Source of the DNA: Halomarina litorea
Lineage (GTDB): Archaea > Halobacteriota > Halobacteria > Halobacteriales > Haloarculaceae
DNA length: 64,000 nucleotides
Direction of reading: 5' to 3'
NCBI RefSeq assembly: GCF_024227715.1
Contig: NZ_CP100448.1
Location: forward strand, 3,059,655 to 3,123,654
A program made the position numbers and the translations under genes. Below, piece by piece: positions 34,293 to 42,539 of this stretch. A model generated the notes under the pieces. The model was not told the origin of the DNA. It made no database searches and worked only from the letters and a program-made list of their open reading frames with translations. Each line of letters starts with the position of its first letter. The stretch's first letter is position 1.

Positions 34293-35024
34293 ATGGCCAA
34301 GGTAGAGTTCGGGGAGGCATGGGTGTACGAGAGCATCGTCTCCGCGCTCCCCGGTATCGACGTCTCCCGACCGGTGGCCATCGGCATCCAGTTGGTGCTC
34401 TTCGAGGTGGCCGTCCTCGTGGCGGCGTGGTACTACGACCTCTGGACGGCCGCGCTCGCGGGGAGTGCCGCCGTCCTCGTCGCCGCCCTCGGGAGCGCCG
34501 AGATGCTCCGTATCTCAACGCTGGTCCGCTCGGAACCGCTCCCGGAGACCTACCGCAGACTCCTGTTCGGGACGTCCATCGAGGTGGTGCTGGCGGTGCT
34601 GGCGTTCATCGCGCTGGTCACTCAGCTGTTCGTCTTCGCCCCCCAGCGCGGCGGCCCGTCGCTCGTCGAGTCGCTGTTCGGCCCAGAGCCGCCGGTCGTG
34701 GTCGTCTACCTGATGTTGCTCATCCTCTGGGACGTCTGTTACCGCATCGGGACGGCGTGGTGGGCGAGCGTCGTCTCGCTGTGGCGCTCCTATCGCTACC
34801 GGTTCGACCCGCGGACGGCGCAGGCGCTCCGGCGGTCGGACCTCGAGATAATCGCCTTCTCCACCGCGCAGTTGATTCTGGTGCCGTTCGTCGCCGACCA
34901 GCCGGTCATCGCGACGGTCATCGTCGGCCACGTCGCGGCCGTCTGGGGGGTGACCGGGCTCTCGGTGGTACTGTTGACGGTCAGAACGAGAGAGGAGGAC
35001 GCTACTGGGACTTCATCCGCTTGA
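34293..35024 (+). CDS. Membrane protein, haloarchaeal DUF (probably DUF7530)
   Basis: A 243-residue protein with about six membrane segments and a charged loop between the third and fourth. MAKVEFGEAWVYESIVSALP is a recognisable conserved opening. It starts directly after the SDR stop codon. Its last seven codons overlap the convergent DUF5786 gene by 23 nt. Function unknown; the DUF assignment is from memory. Confidence 0.75.
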   Translation: MAKVEFGEAWVYESIVSALPGIDVSRPVAIGIQLVLFEVAVLVAAWYYDLWTAALAGSAAVLVAALGSAEMLRISTLVRSEPLPETYRRLLFGTSIEVVLAVLAFIALVTQLFVFAPQRGGPSLVESLFGPEPPVVVVYLMLLILWDVCYRIGTAWWASVVSLWRSYRYRFDPRTAQALRRSDLEIIAFSTAQLILVPFVADQPVIATVIVGHVAAVWGVTGLSVVLLTVRTREEDATGTSSA

Positions 35025-35175
35025 ACTGATCTAAGAGCGCCTCCGCCGAGTCGCCCGAGTCGTACTTCAGGGTCCCGTGGTACTCGGTGCGTTCGTCGTC
35101 GAAGTCCGTGTCGACGGTGGTTGACTTGGCCTCGCGGCGTTCGTGCTCGTCCTCGTCATAGGCACCCATTGACAT
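35002..35175 (-). CDS. DUF5786 family protein
   Basis: A 57-residue very acidic protein, MSMGAYDEDEHERREAKSTT onward, ending ALLDQFKRMKSQ. The sequence is a clear match to the haloarchaeal DUF5786 family. No zinc ligands or membrane segments are present; it is probably partly unstructured. It overlaps the end of the upstream convergent gene. A TACC/ATAC promoter-like stretch lies just upstream. Function unknown. Confidence 0.85.
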   Translation of the reverse strand: MSMGAYDEDEHERREAKSTTVDTDFDDERTEYHGTLKYDSGDSAEALLDQFKRMKSQ

Positions 35176-35308
35176 GGTATACGTACTCTTGCAAATTCCG
35201 CAGTATCAATGTACCGGTTAGGTTCATCGACGACCGTGATGAATCGACCGCGGCGGGCATCGGAGTCGGGGTCGTAACCGTTACCAGCACCGGCCCGAAG
35301 GGTGAGAC

Positions 35309-36358
35309 GTGGCAGGTCCCCTTCGGTTCCGCCGGTCCACCGAGTCGTGGTCCGAGCGGCGCGTCCGTCAGCAGTTGTTCGCCCCCCTGAACTCGCGGTT
35401 CGGCGCGACGATGGGGCCGGCAGACACGCCCGCGCCGAACGGATACGCCGCCCGCCGCCTCGACATGGACAACGGCGACTTCGCGCTGTTCGCCTGGCGG
35501 ACCGAGAGCGGCGAACCCGCCGTCGCCTACTGGCTCGGCAACACCGAGACGCCCGAGATTCTGTGGCGAACCGACAAGTTCGGCTTCGACGAGGTGCCCT
35601 ACGCCGTCACACGGTGGGCACAGCGCGAACTGCTCTCGGACCTGCGCGAACAGGACCCGTGGCTCGCCGACTACCAGCACGTCAGCTGGTTCTTCCTCCC
35701 CGTCTTCCACTCGAAGGACGGCCGGGAGAGCACGCGGGCGTTCTTCCGCGACCACGCCGCCGGCTTCCCCGACGCGGACCGCGAGACGGTCCTCGAGTTC
35801 TACGAGGGGTTCCTCGCGACGGGAGCGCTCGACTCCACCCGAGAGGTGATGGCCGGGAAACTGGGCACCAGCCCCCAGGTGGACGTAGTGCGCATGGGCG
35901 CGACGATGGCCGAACTCCACGCCGCGAAACTGCTCTACGAGTCGGGCCTGGAGTTCGTCCCCGAGGTGGACTTAGACAGCGGACACGCCCTCGACTTCGT
36001 CGTCGGCGACGGCGTCCGCGAGACGTCCATGGCCGACCTCCCCCGGGGAGGCGACGTCCTCGTCGAGGTCACCCGCCCCCGCCCGCCGGCACGCCGGAGC
36101 GTCGACACGCCCATCGCGGCGCTCCGGGCGACGGCGAACGCCAAGACCGACGACCAACTCGACGCCCACCCGGACGCCCTGCTCCTCGTGGACTGTTCGT
36201 CGTTCCGCGACGACGAGTGGAACACCGTCCGCGCAGAGAAGCCCTCCGTCGCCCACACGCCCGCCATCGTCTACCGCCTCCGGCCCAACGGGTCGGCAGA
36301 GGCCTACCGCCACGGCGACCCGACCCTCGACCTGAGCGGGTCCGTGCGCTGGGTCTGA
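35309..36358 (+). CDS. DUF5784 family protein
   Basis: A 349-residue soluble protein that starts at GTG and opens AGPLRFRRSTESWSERRVRQ, a recognised signature of haloarchaeal DUF5784. The N-terminal ~200 residues are aromatic-rich (WFFLPVFHSKDGR). The C-terminal part, GHALDFVVGDG then DVLVEVTRPRPP then ALLLVDCSSF, has the strand and acidic-residue order of a PD-(D/E)XK-like core, although the usual catalytic Lys is not obvious. Known function: none. The nuclease-fold idea is my inference. Confidence 0.8.
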   Translation: MAGPLRFRRSTESWSERRVRQQLFAPLNSRFGATMGPADTPAPNGYAARRLDMDNGDFALFAWRTESGEPAVAYWLGNTETPEILWRTDKFGFDEVPYAVTRWAQRELLSDLREQDPWLADYQHVSWFFLPVFHSKDGRESTRAFFRDHAAGFPDADRETVLEFYEGFLATGALDSTREVMAGKLGTSPQVDVVRMGATMAELHAAKLLYESGLEFVPEVDLDSGHALDFVVGDGVRETSMADLPRGGDVLVEVTRPRPPARRSVDTPIAALRATANAKTDDQLDAHPDALLLVDCSSFRDDEWNTVRAEKPSVAHTPAIVYRLRPNGSAEAYRHGDPTLDLSGSVRWV

Positions 36359-36385
36359 GGCGCCGGGGCTACAGATTCCTGAGGT

Positions 36386-36607
36386 TCAGAGGTTCAACTC
36401 GACGACTTCCACGCCCGCGCAGTCCGGACAGCGCAGTCGGTAGCGGATGTGCCCGTTGCGCGGGTCGGTCTCCAGTCGCGCGCGCCACTCGCTGTGGAGC
36501 ACCGCGTCCTCGAACCCGCAGTTCGTACACGTCACCAGCGCACGCTCGAGACCCTTCTGCAGGGCGCGGACGCCGCGCGGGTGGGAGTCGGGCAGGTGGT
36601 TCAGCAT
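36386..36607 (-). CDS. Small zinc-ribbon protein, hypothetical
   Basis: A 73-residue protein with CTNCGF at residues 27-32 and CPDC at 60-63, separated by a helix and strand (SEWRARLETD, GHIRYRLRC), which should form one four-cysteine zinc ribbon. It has an AT-rich promoter region upstream (ACTACTATCACTGCT on the minus strand). It is convergent with DUF5784. Function unknown. Confidence 0.75.
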   Translation of the reverse strand: MLNHLPDSHPRGVRALQKGLERALVTCTNCGFEDAVLHSEWRARLETDPRNGHIRYRLRCPDCAGVEVVELNL

Positions 36608-36864
36608 AGCAGTGATAGTAGGTGACAAGTAGCACAAAAGTTTGTCGCCTGTCGGAGGACGGATTGTGGGACGAGCGCGACTCGTGTCCGTGCCCGCGCG
36701 CGAGTCGCAGGGTCGCCACACAGGCCCGTATCGCGCGTGAGACGGCTGACGAGGGTGCCCTCGTCGAGCGCGTCTGGACACTCCGCGTCTCCCTCCGATG
36801 AGGGAAAGGCCCCTTCGGTACCGAAGCAGCGGTTGCATTGGTCGGCCGACGCACTGCAGTACCG

Positions 36865-37122
36865 ATGAGGACACAGAGTGGGGAGGGTTCGGACGAGTCG
36901 CTGACCGACGAGGAGTCCGCCGCGATTCACGCGGCACTCGACACCGGGTACTTCGACGGACCTCGGGGGACGTCCCTCGGCGGCGTCGCCGACAGGCTCG
37001 ACGTCACGGACCGGGAGGCGTCCCGACGGCTTCGGCGGGGGATGAGCAAGGTCGTCAGGCGGAACCGGGAACGCTTCGAGTGTCACCCCGATTCCGACGA
37101 ACGGTTTCCTCCCCACCGATAG
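36865..37122 (+). CDS. HTH_10-type helix-turn-helix protein
   Basis: An 85-residue protein made of little more than a DNA-binding domain. YFDGPRGTSLGGVADRLDVT followed by DREASRRLRRGMSKVVR closely follows the bacterio-opsin-activator HTH (HTH_10), which in larger haloarchaeal regulators forms the C-terminal domain. Here the sensor part is absent, so it may act as a stand-alone or truncated regulator. It lies just before the inverted multi-hairpin repeat. Confidence 0.75.
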   Translation: MRTQSGEGSDESLTDEESAAIHAALDTGYFDGPRGTSLGGVADRLDVTDREASRRLRRGMSKVVRRNRERFECHPDSDERFPPHR

Positions 37123-37230
37123 GTTCACGTGTTCCGGTACCGGCTCGACGGGTCCTCGACCACAGAAGTGCCGACTCACGAGCCGCTCCGGAAGAGTCGA
37201 CACTCGAGACAAGAACCGGAGGACAGCGTC

Positions 37231-37407
37231 CGCGTTCGGGCCTGTGGCCCGAACGCGGTTCTGGGAGCCTGTGAGACGCGGAGCGTCTCACAATGCAGGG
37301 TTTTGCGAGGAGGGCGAGACGGCGGAGCCGTCTCGCTTCCCCACGGGCGACCCGTGAGTCGCCCGGGGAGAGTGGTGCTGCAGCGGCGGCTTCGCCGCTG
37401 CGAGGAC
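37231..37407. repeat. Multi-hairpin dispersed repeat, copy B (inverted)
   Basis: Read on the minus strand this matches copy A at 7682-7854 over about 150 bp. It shares the central hairpins nearly exactly, but has its own end hairpins: 37231-37257 has a perfect 12-bp stem with loop TGT, and the other end has a 9-bp stem GCAGCGGCG/CGCCGCTGC where copy A is degenerate. The copies therefore differ in sequence at the ends while keeping hairpins. It lies between the HTH protein and the DUF5789-like gene. Confidence 0.8.
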
Positions 37408-37434
37408 ACCCGACGAGCAAACCGGTGGGGTGGT

Positions 37435-37722
37435 CTAGAAGGACAACTGCTCCGGGCCGTCCTCGCCGATGTCCGTCGGGTCGCGGTCCGAGTAGAACTT
37501 GCGCCCGATGGCCTTGCTCGACACCGAACTGTAGAGCGCGAGGCGCGCGCCCTCGGCGTCGTGGAACGTCTCGTCGTCGAGACTCCCGAGGGCCTCGCCC
37601 ACCGTCTCCCGGCCGTTGGGCAGGTCGAGGATGAGGTCGCCGTACTCGCGGATGAGGTCCTGCGTCGTCGCGGGGTAGTTGTGGGCGTCGAGCTTCTCGT
37701 TCGCGTCGGTGAACAGACGCAT
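37435..37722 (-). CDS. DUF5789-like protein
   Basis: A 95-residue soluble protein, LDAHNYPATTQDLIREYGDL then LPNGRETVGEALGSLDDETF, ending SDRDPTDIGEDGPEQLSF. This pattern matches the haloarchaeal DUF5789 / DUF2795-like group. I chose the internal ATG (RLFTDANEKLD follows); an ATG nine codons upstream is possible. GATTATAGTG about 30 nt before the chosen ATG fits a leaderless promoter. Function unknown. Confidence 0.75.
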   Translation of the reverse strand: MRLFTDANEKLDAHNYPATTQDLIREYGDLILDLPNGRETVGEALGSLDDETFHDAEGARLALYSSVSSKAIGRKFYSDRDPTDIGEDGPEQLSF

Positions 37723-37908
37723 ACATCCACGGACCACGGAATCCATCATAAACGTTCACTATAATCACCTTGCCCCGATATTAGGTCATAACCCATCATT
37801 GTAGATTGTGATAGATTCGCCCGCGGGTTCCACGCGTCGGTATGCAATGGAGGGACGCGGGCGGGCCGACTCCGGCGCGGTTTAACCCTCCGAGGTCGGA
37901 AGGGCGGC

Positions 37909-38688
37909 ATGGTCGTCGCGGACCTCCACGTCCACACCACGAACTCCGACGGGACGCTCGAACTCGACGAGGTTTCCGCCGCCGCCCACGAGGCGGGCGT
38001 CAGCGTCGTCGCGATAACCGACCACGACCGACTCCACCCGGACCTCCCGACGCCCGTGGCTCACCTCGACGGGGTCACCGTCGTCCACGGCATCGAACTC
38101 CGGGTCGACGCGGGCGACGGCCACCTCGACCTGCTGGGGTACGCCGTCCGACCCACGGACGCCCTCGTCGCGAAACTCGACCGCCTCCAGACCGACCGCG
38201 TCGAGCGCGCACGGCGGATGGTCGAACTGGTCGAGGAGCGCGAGGGCGTCGCGCTGGACGTGTCGTTCGAACCGGGCGTCGGTCGCCCGCACGTCGCGCG
38301 CGCAATCGCCGAGAGCGACGCCCCCTACGACGTGCAGGGGGCGTTCGACCACCTCATCGGCGACGACGGGCCGTGTTACGTCCCTCGGTCGGTCCCCGAC
38401 TTCGAGACGGGCCGTGACCTGCTCTCGGCGGCCTGCGGGTTGGTGGGACTGGCCCACCCGCTTCGCTACGACGACCCGGCGGCCGCGCTGGCGCACTGTG
38501 CGACACTCGACGCCGTCGAGTACCACTACGACTACGGCCGCGAGGTGGACCGCCGGCCAGTGGCGCGAGCCATCGAAGAACACGGACTGGTCGTCACGGG
38601 CGGGAGCGACGCCCACGGGCGGACGCTCGGGCGCGCCGGACTCGACCGCGAGGAGTACCGCGCGTTCCGCGACAGGGTGCGCCTCTGA
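37909..38688 (+). CDS. PHP-domain metal-dependent phosphoesterase (TrpH-like)
   Basis: A 259-residue PHP protein. DLHVHTTNSDG at the start and AITDHDR near residue 37 hold metal-binding His/Asp residues, GLAHPLRY and GGSDAHG near the end the others. Relatives hydrolyse 3'-5' nucleotides such as pAp or act as 5'-3' RNA/DNA exonucleases. A TTTAACC box 26 nt upstream fits a leaderless transcript. Confidence 0.88.
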   Translation: MVVADLHVHTTNSDGTLELDEVSAAAHEAGVSVVAITDHDRLHPDLPTPVAHLDGVTVVHGIELRVDAGDGHLDLLGYAVRPTDALVAKLDRLQTDRVERARRMVELVEEREGVALDVSFEPGVGRPHVARAIAESDAPYDVQGAFDHLIGDDGPCYVPRSVPDFETGRDLLSAACGLVGLAHPLRYDDPAAALAHCATLDAVEYHYDYGREVDRRPVARAIEEHGLVVTGGSDAHGRTLGRAGLDREEYRAFRDRVRL

Positions 38689-38817
38689 GCCGCGAGGCCG
38701 GGACGTCGCCCTCCGGCGGGTTCCACTCGAAGCCGTCCTCGACCGGATAAGCACGCCGGTAGCGGCCACTCGCCCCGCACCCGTAAGCGTTCAGTAGGTC
38801 CACGTCGAAGCGAGGGT

Positions 38818-38982
38818 ATGCAGTGTCACTACTGCGACCACCCCGCTGACATCGCCGTCGAGCGTGGCGGCGTCAAGGTCGGCCTCTGTACCACCCACTT
38901 CCGGGAACGCCTCGACGAACTCCAGGAGGACGGCTGGCTCGACGAACTCCAGGGCGAACTGGAGACCGACCGATTCGACTGA
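38818..38982 (+). CDS. DUF6757 family protein
   Basis: A 54-residue protein opening MQCHYCDHPADIAVERGGVK and continuing GLCTTHFRERLDEL. Three cysteines and a histidine (CHYC, C, H) make a compact zinc site. It matches a haloarchaeal small-protein family I recognise as DUF6757. The short acidic helix at the C-terminus is typical. Function unknown. Confidence 0.85.
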   Translation: MQCHYCDHPADIAVERGGVKVGLCTTHFRERLDELQEDGWLDELQGELETDRFD

Positions 38983-39074
38983 CTCGGCCGACGCGGACGG
39001 GTCGACGAGCGACGCCCTCCCTCTCTCTCCCTCTTTCGCCGCTGACACCGGCTTCCGACCCGTGAGTCGCCGTC

Positions 39075-39413
39075 CTACGCCCGACTTCCGTCCACGTCGA
39101 TGGCGTCGACGGGGCAGACGTCGACACAGAGCATGCAGTCGATGCACTGCGCCTCGTCGACCGGCGCGGCCTTCACCTCGCTGGTGGGGTGGCCGGGGGT
39201 GTCCACCCACTCGAAGACGTCGACGGGACAGTTCTCCAGACACGGACCGGAGCCGTCACAGATGTCGAAGTCCACGGCCACGTGTGTGCCGTGGATACCC
39301 AGTCGCTCGGGCGCGTCCACGGGACCCCAGACGTCGTAGTCGGCGTCCACGTCCAGCCAGTCGGAGACAGAGGTTCGCTCGCGGGACTCGTCGAAGTTCG
39401 GATCGATGGCCAT
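39075..39413 (-). CDS. Seven-iron ferredoxin, archaeal zinc-ferredoxin type
   Basis: A 112-residue ferredoxin with an N-terminal extension. Cys52, Cys58 and Cys62 (CDGSGPCLENCP) fit a 3Fe-4S site and Cys90, 93, 96 and 100 (CIDCMLCVDVCP) a full 4Fe-4S site. The extension carries GIHGTHVAVD and a later GHPTSE, so His41, His44 and His75 could bind zinc as in Sulfolobus ferredoxin; that part is inference. It is a likely electron carrier for 2-oxoacid oxidoreductases. It is divergent from the cupin gene. Confidence 0.85.
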   Translation of the reverse strand: MAIDPNFDESRERTSVSDWLDVDADYDVWGPVDAPERLGIHGTHVAVDFDICDGSGPCLENCPVDVFEWVDTPGHPTSEVKAAPVDEAQCIDCMLCVDVCPVDAIDVDGSRA

Positions 39414-39518
39414 CCGGTGTCCGGTTGACCGGTCGGACAGGTAAGCGTACCGCGTGAGGGAGGTGCCGTGTGACCCGATGTCGGGAGAGCTATGGCACTC
39501 CGTCGCACAACCCGCGAC

Positions 39519-39986
39519 ATGGAACACGTGCGCGTCGACGACGTCGACTCGTGGATGGGACCGGCGAGCGTCAAGCGCCCCCTCGGGCGGGCGCTCGGGA
39601 CCGAGGACGTGGCGCTCAGCTACTACGAACTCGACGCGGGCGAGAGCTTCGCCTTCGGCTACCACCGCCACGAAGGACAGGAGGAGGTGTTCTACGTCGT
39701 CTCGGGGGCGGTCACGTTCCGGACCGAGGACGGCGACGTCGTGGTCGAATCCGGCGAGGCGGTCCGGTTCGCCCCCGGCGAGTACCAGCAGGGGGTCAAC
39801 CGTGGCGACGAACGGGTCGTCGCCATCGCCCTCGGCGCGCCCGCCGAGAGCGGCGAGACGGACATCAGACGCGAGTGTCCCGACTGCGGCACGGAGACGT
39901 CACAGCGCATCGAGCGCGCGGAGGACGGCGACGCACTCGTCACGCTCTGTGTCGAGTGCGGCGCGGAGACGGGGCGGTTCGACTGA
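39519..39986 (+). CDS. Cupin-domain protein with C-terminal zinc ribbon
   Basis: A 155-residue protein. The cupin barrel has YHRHEGQEEVFYVVSGAVTF as motif 1 and FAPGEYQQGVNRG as motif 2 (its usual His is replaced by Gln). After it, CPDCGTE and CVECGAE form a zinc-ribbon-like hairpin. I chose the ATG giving EHVRVDDVDSW; one nine codons upstream is less family-like. The stop abuts the stop of the convergent protease gene. Substrate unknown. Confidence 0.82.
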   Translation: MEHVRVDDVDSWMGPASVKRPLGRALGTEDVALSYYELDAGESFAFGYHRHEGQEEVFYVVSGAVTFRTEDGDVVVESGEAVRFAPGEYQQGVNRGDERVVAIALGAPAESGETDIRRECPDCGTETSQRIERAEDGDALVTLCVECGAETGRFD

Positions 39987-40748
39987 CTACGCGAGGCCGT
40001 TCGAGATGACGAGGTAGGCCAGACCAACCGCGAAGGCGTCGTAGAGGCCGTGGACGAGTATCGGGACCAGCAGGTTGTCCGTCCGGGCGTACACCCACCC
40101 CAGTATCAGCGAGATGCCGAAGACGATGACCGTCGTGACGGTCACCGCGCCCCAGTCGGGCGTTGCGAGGTACTGCGTCGGGACGTGGACCAGCGCGAAC
40201 GGGACGCTCGCGAGGACGACGGCCGCGCGCTTCGAGAAGCGGTCGTACAGGCGCTTCTGGACGACGCCGCGAAACAGCAGTTCCTCGCCGGGGCCGATGA
40301 ACAGCAGCGACAGGGGCACCAGCCAGAGCAGGGTGACGGTCAGCCCCTCCTGTGCGGGGAGCGTCGCGGAATTTCCCGCGATGGGCAGGCCGAGCACGAG
40401 CGCGGCGGCGATGGCGACGAACCGGAAGACGGTGGCGCCGACGAACCCCCCGAGGGTCACCACCAGGGCGGCCCGGGTCGGCGACCGGAAGTCGAGGTAC
40501 GACAGGCCGCGCCCGGTGAGTGCGAGGTACGCGACGCTCGCGACGACGAGACCGGTGCCGTAGAGGGCGATGCTGGCGACGAACGCGGTCACCTCGTCGA
40601 GACCCGCGAAGAACGGCACCGCCGAGACGAGGTTGGCGAAGACGAACCCGACGAGGGCGACGAGCGACACCACGACGAGGAGCTTTACGCGACCGGTCCG
40701 GGCCGCGGGCGCGGGCGGTCGCTCACCGTCGGCTACCTGATACGACAT
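39987..40748 (-). CDS. CPBP-family intramembrane metalloprotease
   Basis: A 253-residue protein with about eight membrane segments. The family active-site residues are GEELLFRG (Glu-Glu and Arg), the His in FALVHVP, and the His in ILVHGLYDA. Relatives are Rce1/Abi-type glutamic-type intramembrane proteases that trim prenylated proteins or peptides. An acidic, proline-rich N-terminal stretch precedes the first helix. Substrate unknown. Confidence 0.88.
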   Translation of the reverse strand: MSYQVADGERPPAPAARTGRVKLLVVVSLVALVGFVFANLVSAVPFFAGLDEVTAFVASIALYGTGLVVASVAYLALTGRGLSYLDFRSPTRAALVVTLGGFVGATVFRFVAIAAALVLGLPIAGNSATLPAQEGLTVTLLWLVPLSLLFIGPGEELLFRGVVQKRLYDRFSKRAAVVLASVPFALVHVPTQYLATPDWGAVTVTTVIVFGISLILGWVYARTDNLLVPILVHGLYDAFAVGLAYLVISNGLA

Positions 40749-40883
40749 ACCAGCAGTATTCGCCGAGAGAGAAGATAACCGTAGCTGCGCCCCGACACTC
40801 CGTATCAGGGGAGCGTCGGACGCCCCTCGGGAGCCATCGGGAGAGTGGAGGGTTCTTCCAATCCCCGACCGTACCGACGGGCG

Positions 40884-41240
40884 ATGGTCACGCGCCTGGT
40901 CTACGACGACGACTGCGGCTTCTGTACGTGGTGTGCCCGCTGGGCGGTCCGACTCGCCCCCGTCGAGGCCGTCGGGTTCGCCGACCTCTCGGCGGCGGAC
41001 CGCGACCTGCTCCCCGACGACTACGAGACCTGCGCCCACCTCGTCGCCGGGCGGACCGTCTACTCCTGTGGCGAGGCAATCGAGCAGACCCTCGCCCGTT
41101 CCCACCCCGCCGCCGGCTACCTGTTCGGCGCGCTTCGGGGAGTCCCGGGCTACGCATCGGTCCGCGAACGGGCCTACCGGTGGGCCGCCGACCACCGGGA
41201 CTGGTGGGGAAAGGTCGTCAGCGCCGGGGCAATTCGCTGA
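40884..41240 (+). CDS. DCC-family thiol-disulfide oxidoreductase-like protein
   Basis: A 118-residue DUF393/DCC protein. VYDDDCGFCTWCARW contains the defining DxxCxxC motif, here with a third cysteine, and GYRLFGALRG-like sequence (GYLFGALRGVPGY) appears near the end. The family is thioredoxin-like and of uncertain role. It faces the acyl-CoA dehydrogenase gene. Confidence 0.85.
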   Translation: MVTRLVYDDDCGFCTWCARWAVRLAPVEAVGFADLSAADRDLLPDDYETCAHLVAGRTVYSCGEAIEQTLARSHPAAGYLFGALRGVPGYASVRERAYRWAADHRDWWGKVVSAGAIR

Positions 41241-41312
41241 CCGGGGTCGGGAGACTTCGGGAGAGAATCGAGTGCGGGCGCCCGCGCGAGGTCACTCGAC
41301 GAGTGAAAGGGA

Positions 41313-42476
41313 CTACTCGAATGCCTGGATGCCGGTGAGGTCGGCGCCGAGGATGAGCGTGTGGATGTCGTGGGTCCCCTCGTAGGTGTAGACCGTCTCC
41401 AGATTGGCCATGTGGCGCATCGGCGAGTAGTCGGCCGTGATGCCGTTGCCGCCCAGCATCTCACGTGCAATCCGAGACTGGTCGCGGGCCATCCGCACGT
41501 TGTGGCGTTTCGCCATCGAAACGTGCTGGGGGCGCAGCTCGCCGCGTTCCTTCAGGTCCGCGAGGCGGTGAGCCAGCAACTGACTCGTCGTAATCTGGGT
41601 CGCCATCTCCGCGAGTTTGTCCTGTTGAAGCTGGAAACGCGCGATTGGCCCGCCGAACTGTTCGCGGTCGGTCGCGTACTGTCTCGCCGTCTCGAAACAG
41701 TCCCGGGCCGCACCGATTGCCCCCCACGCGATGCCGTAGCGCGCCTGCGTCAGGCAGGAGAGGGGACCCTTCATGCCCTCGACGCCCGGCAGGACGTTCT
41801 CCTCGGGCACGTACACGTCGTTCAGGCCAATCTCGCCCGTGATGGAGGCTCTGAGTGACAACTTCTCGTCGATTTTGTTGGTCGAGACGCCGTCGAGGTC
41901 CGTCTCCACCAGAAAGCCCCGGACGGGCGTCTCGGCGGCCGACCGGTCGCGCGCCCAGACGATGGCCACGTCCGCGATGGGTGAGTTGGTAATCCACGTC
42001 TTCGCCCCGTTCAGCGTGTACCCCTCGTCGTCCTTCTCGGCGTACGTCTCCATGCTCGTCGGGTCCGACCCGTGCTGGGGTTCGGTCAGCCCGAAACAAC
42101 CCACCGCCTTGCCCTCGCCCATGTCGGGGAGCCACCGCGCTTTCTGTGCCTCGCTGCCGAAGGCGTGAATCGGGTACATGACGAGTGCGCCCTGCACGGA
42201 GGCCATCGAGCGCAGGCCCGAATCGCAGGCTTCGAGTTCCTGCATCAGCAGGCCGTACGCCGTCTCCGAGACGTTCGGCGAGCCGTATCCCTCCAGATTG
42301 GGGGCGTAAAAACCCAGTTCGCCCATCTCCTCGATGAGCTCGTTCGGGAAGGTGCCGTCGATCCAGTGCTGGCCGATGTCGGGACGGACCGTGTCCTCAA
42401 CGAACTCCCGCGCCGTGTCGCGAATCATCCGCTCTTCGGCGCCGAGGTCCGCTTCCAACCCCACGTAGTCAAGCAT
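41313..42476 (-). CDS. Acyl-CoA dehydrogenase (glutaryl-CoA dehydrogenase-like)
   Basis: A 387-residue flavoenzyme. CFGLTEPQHGSDP and TYAEKDDEGYTLNGAKTWIT are the FAD-binding strands, and the catalytic Glu lies in YTYEGTHDIH. EACDSGLRSMASVQ, which includes the substrate-binding Arg, and the overall layout resemble glutaryl-CoA dehydrogenase more than short-chain enzymes. It oxidises an acyl-CoA, passing electrons to ETF. Neighbouring genes do not show a pathway. Confidence 0.9.
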   Translation of the reverse strand: MLDYVGLEADLGAEERMIRDTAREFVEDTVRPDIGQHWIDGTFPNELIEEMGELGFYAPNLEGYGSPNVSETAYGLLMQELEACDSGLRSMASVQGALVMYPIHAFGSEAQKARWLPDMGEGKAVGCFGLTEPQHGSDPTSMETYAEKDDEGYTLNGAKTWITNSPIADVAIVWARDRSAAETPVRGFLVETDLDGVSTNKIDEKLSLRASITGEIGLNDVYVPEENVLPGVEGMKGPLSCLTQARYGIAWGAIGAARDCFETARQYATDREQFGGPIARFQLQQDKLAEMATQITTSQLLAHRLADLKERGELRPQHVSMAKRHNVRMARDQSRIAREMLGGNGITADYSPMRHMANLETVYTYEGTHDIHTLILGADLTGIQAFE

Positions 42477-42539
42477 GGCCCCACTCAGGACTGCCCCGGT
42501 AAAAGCACTCGCACTGGCCCGGCGCGGGCGGCGAGTCGG

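Noticed and set aside
39054-39075. A 16-nt match (CGACCCGTGAGTCGCC) to a hairpin of the dispersed repeat, before the 7Fe ferredoxin stop
   Set aside because: Only one arm and the loop match and flanks are unrelated, so I cannot tell a fragment from chance.
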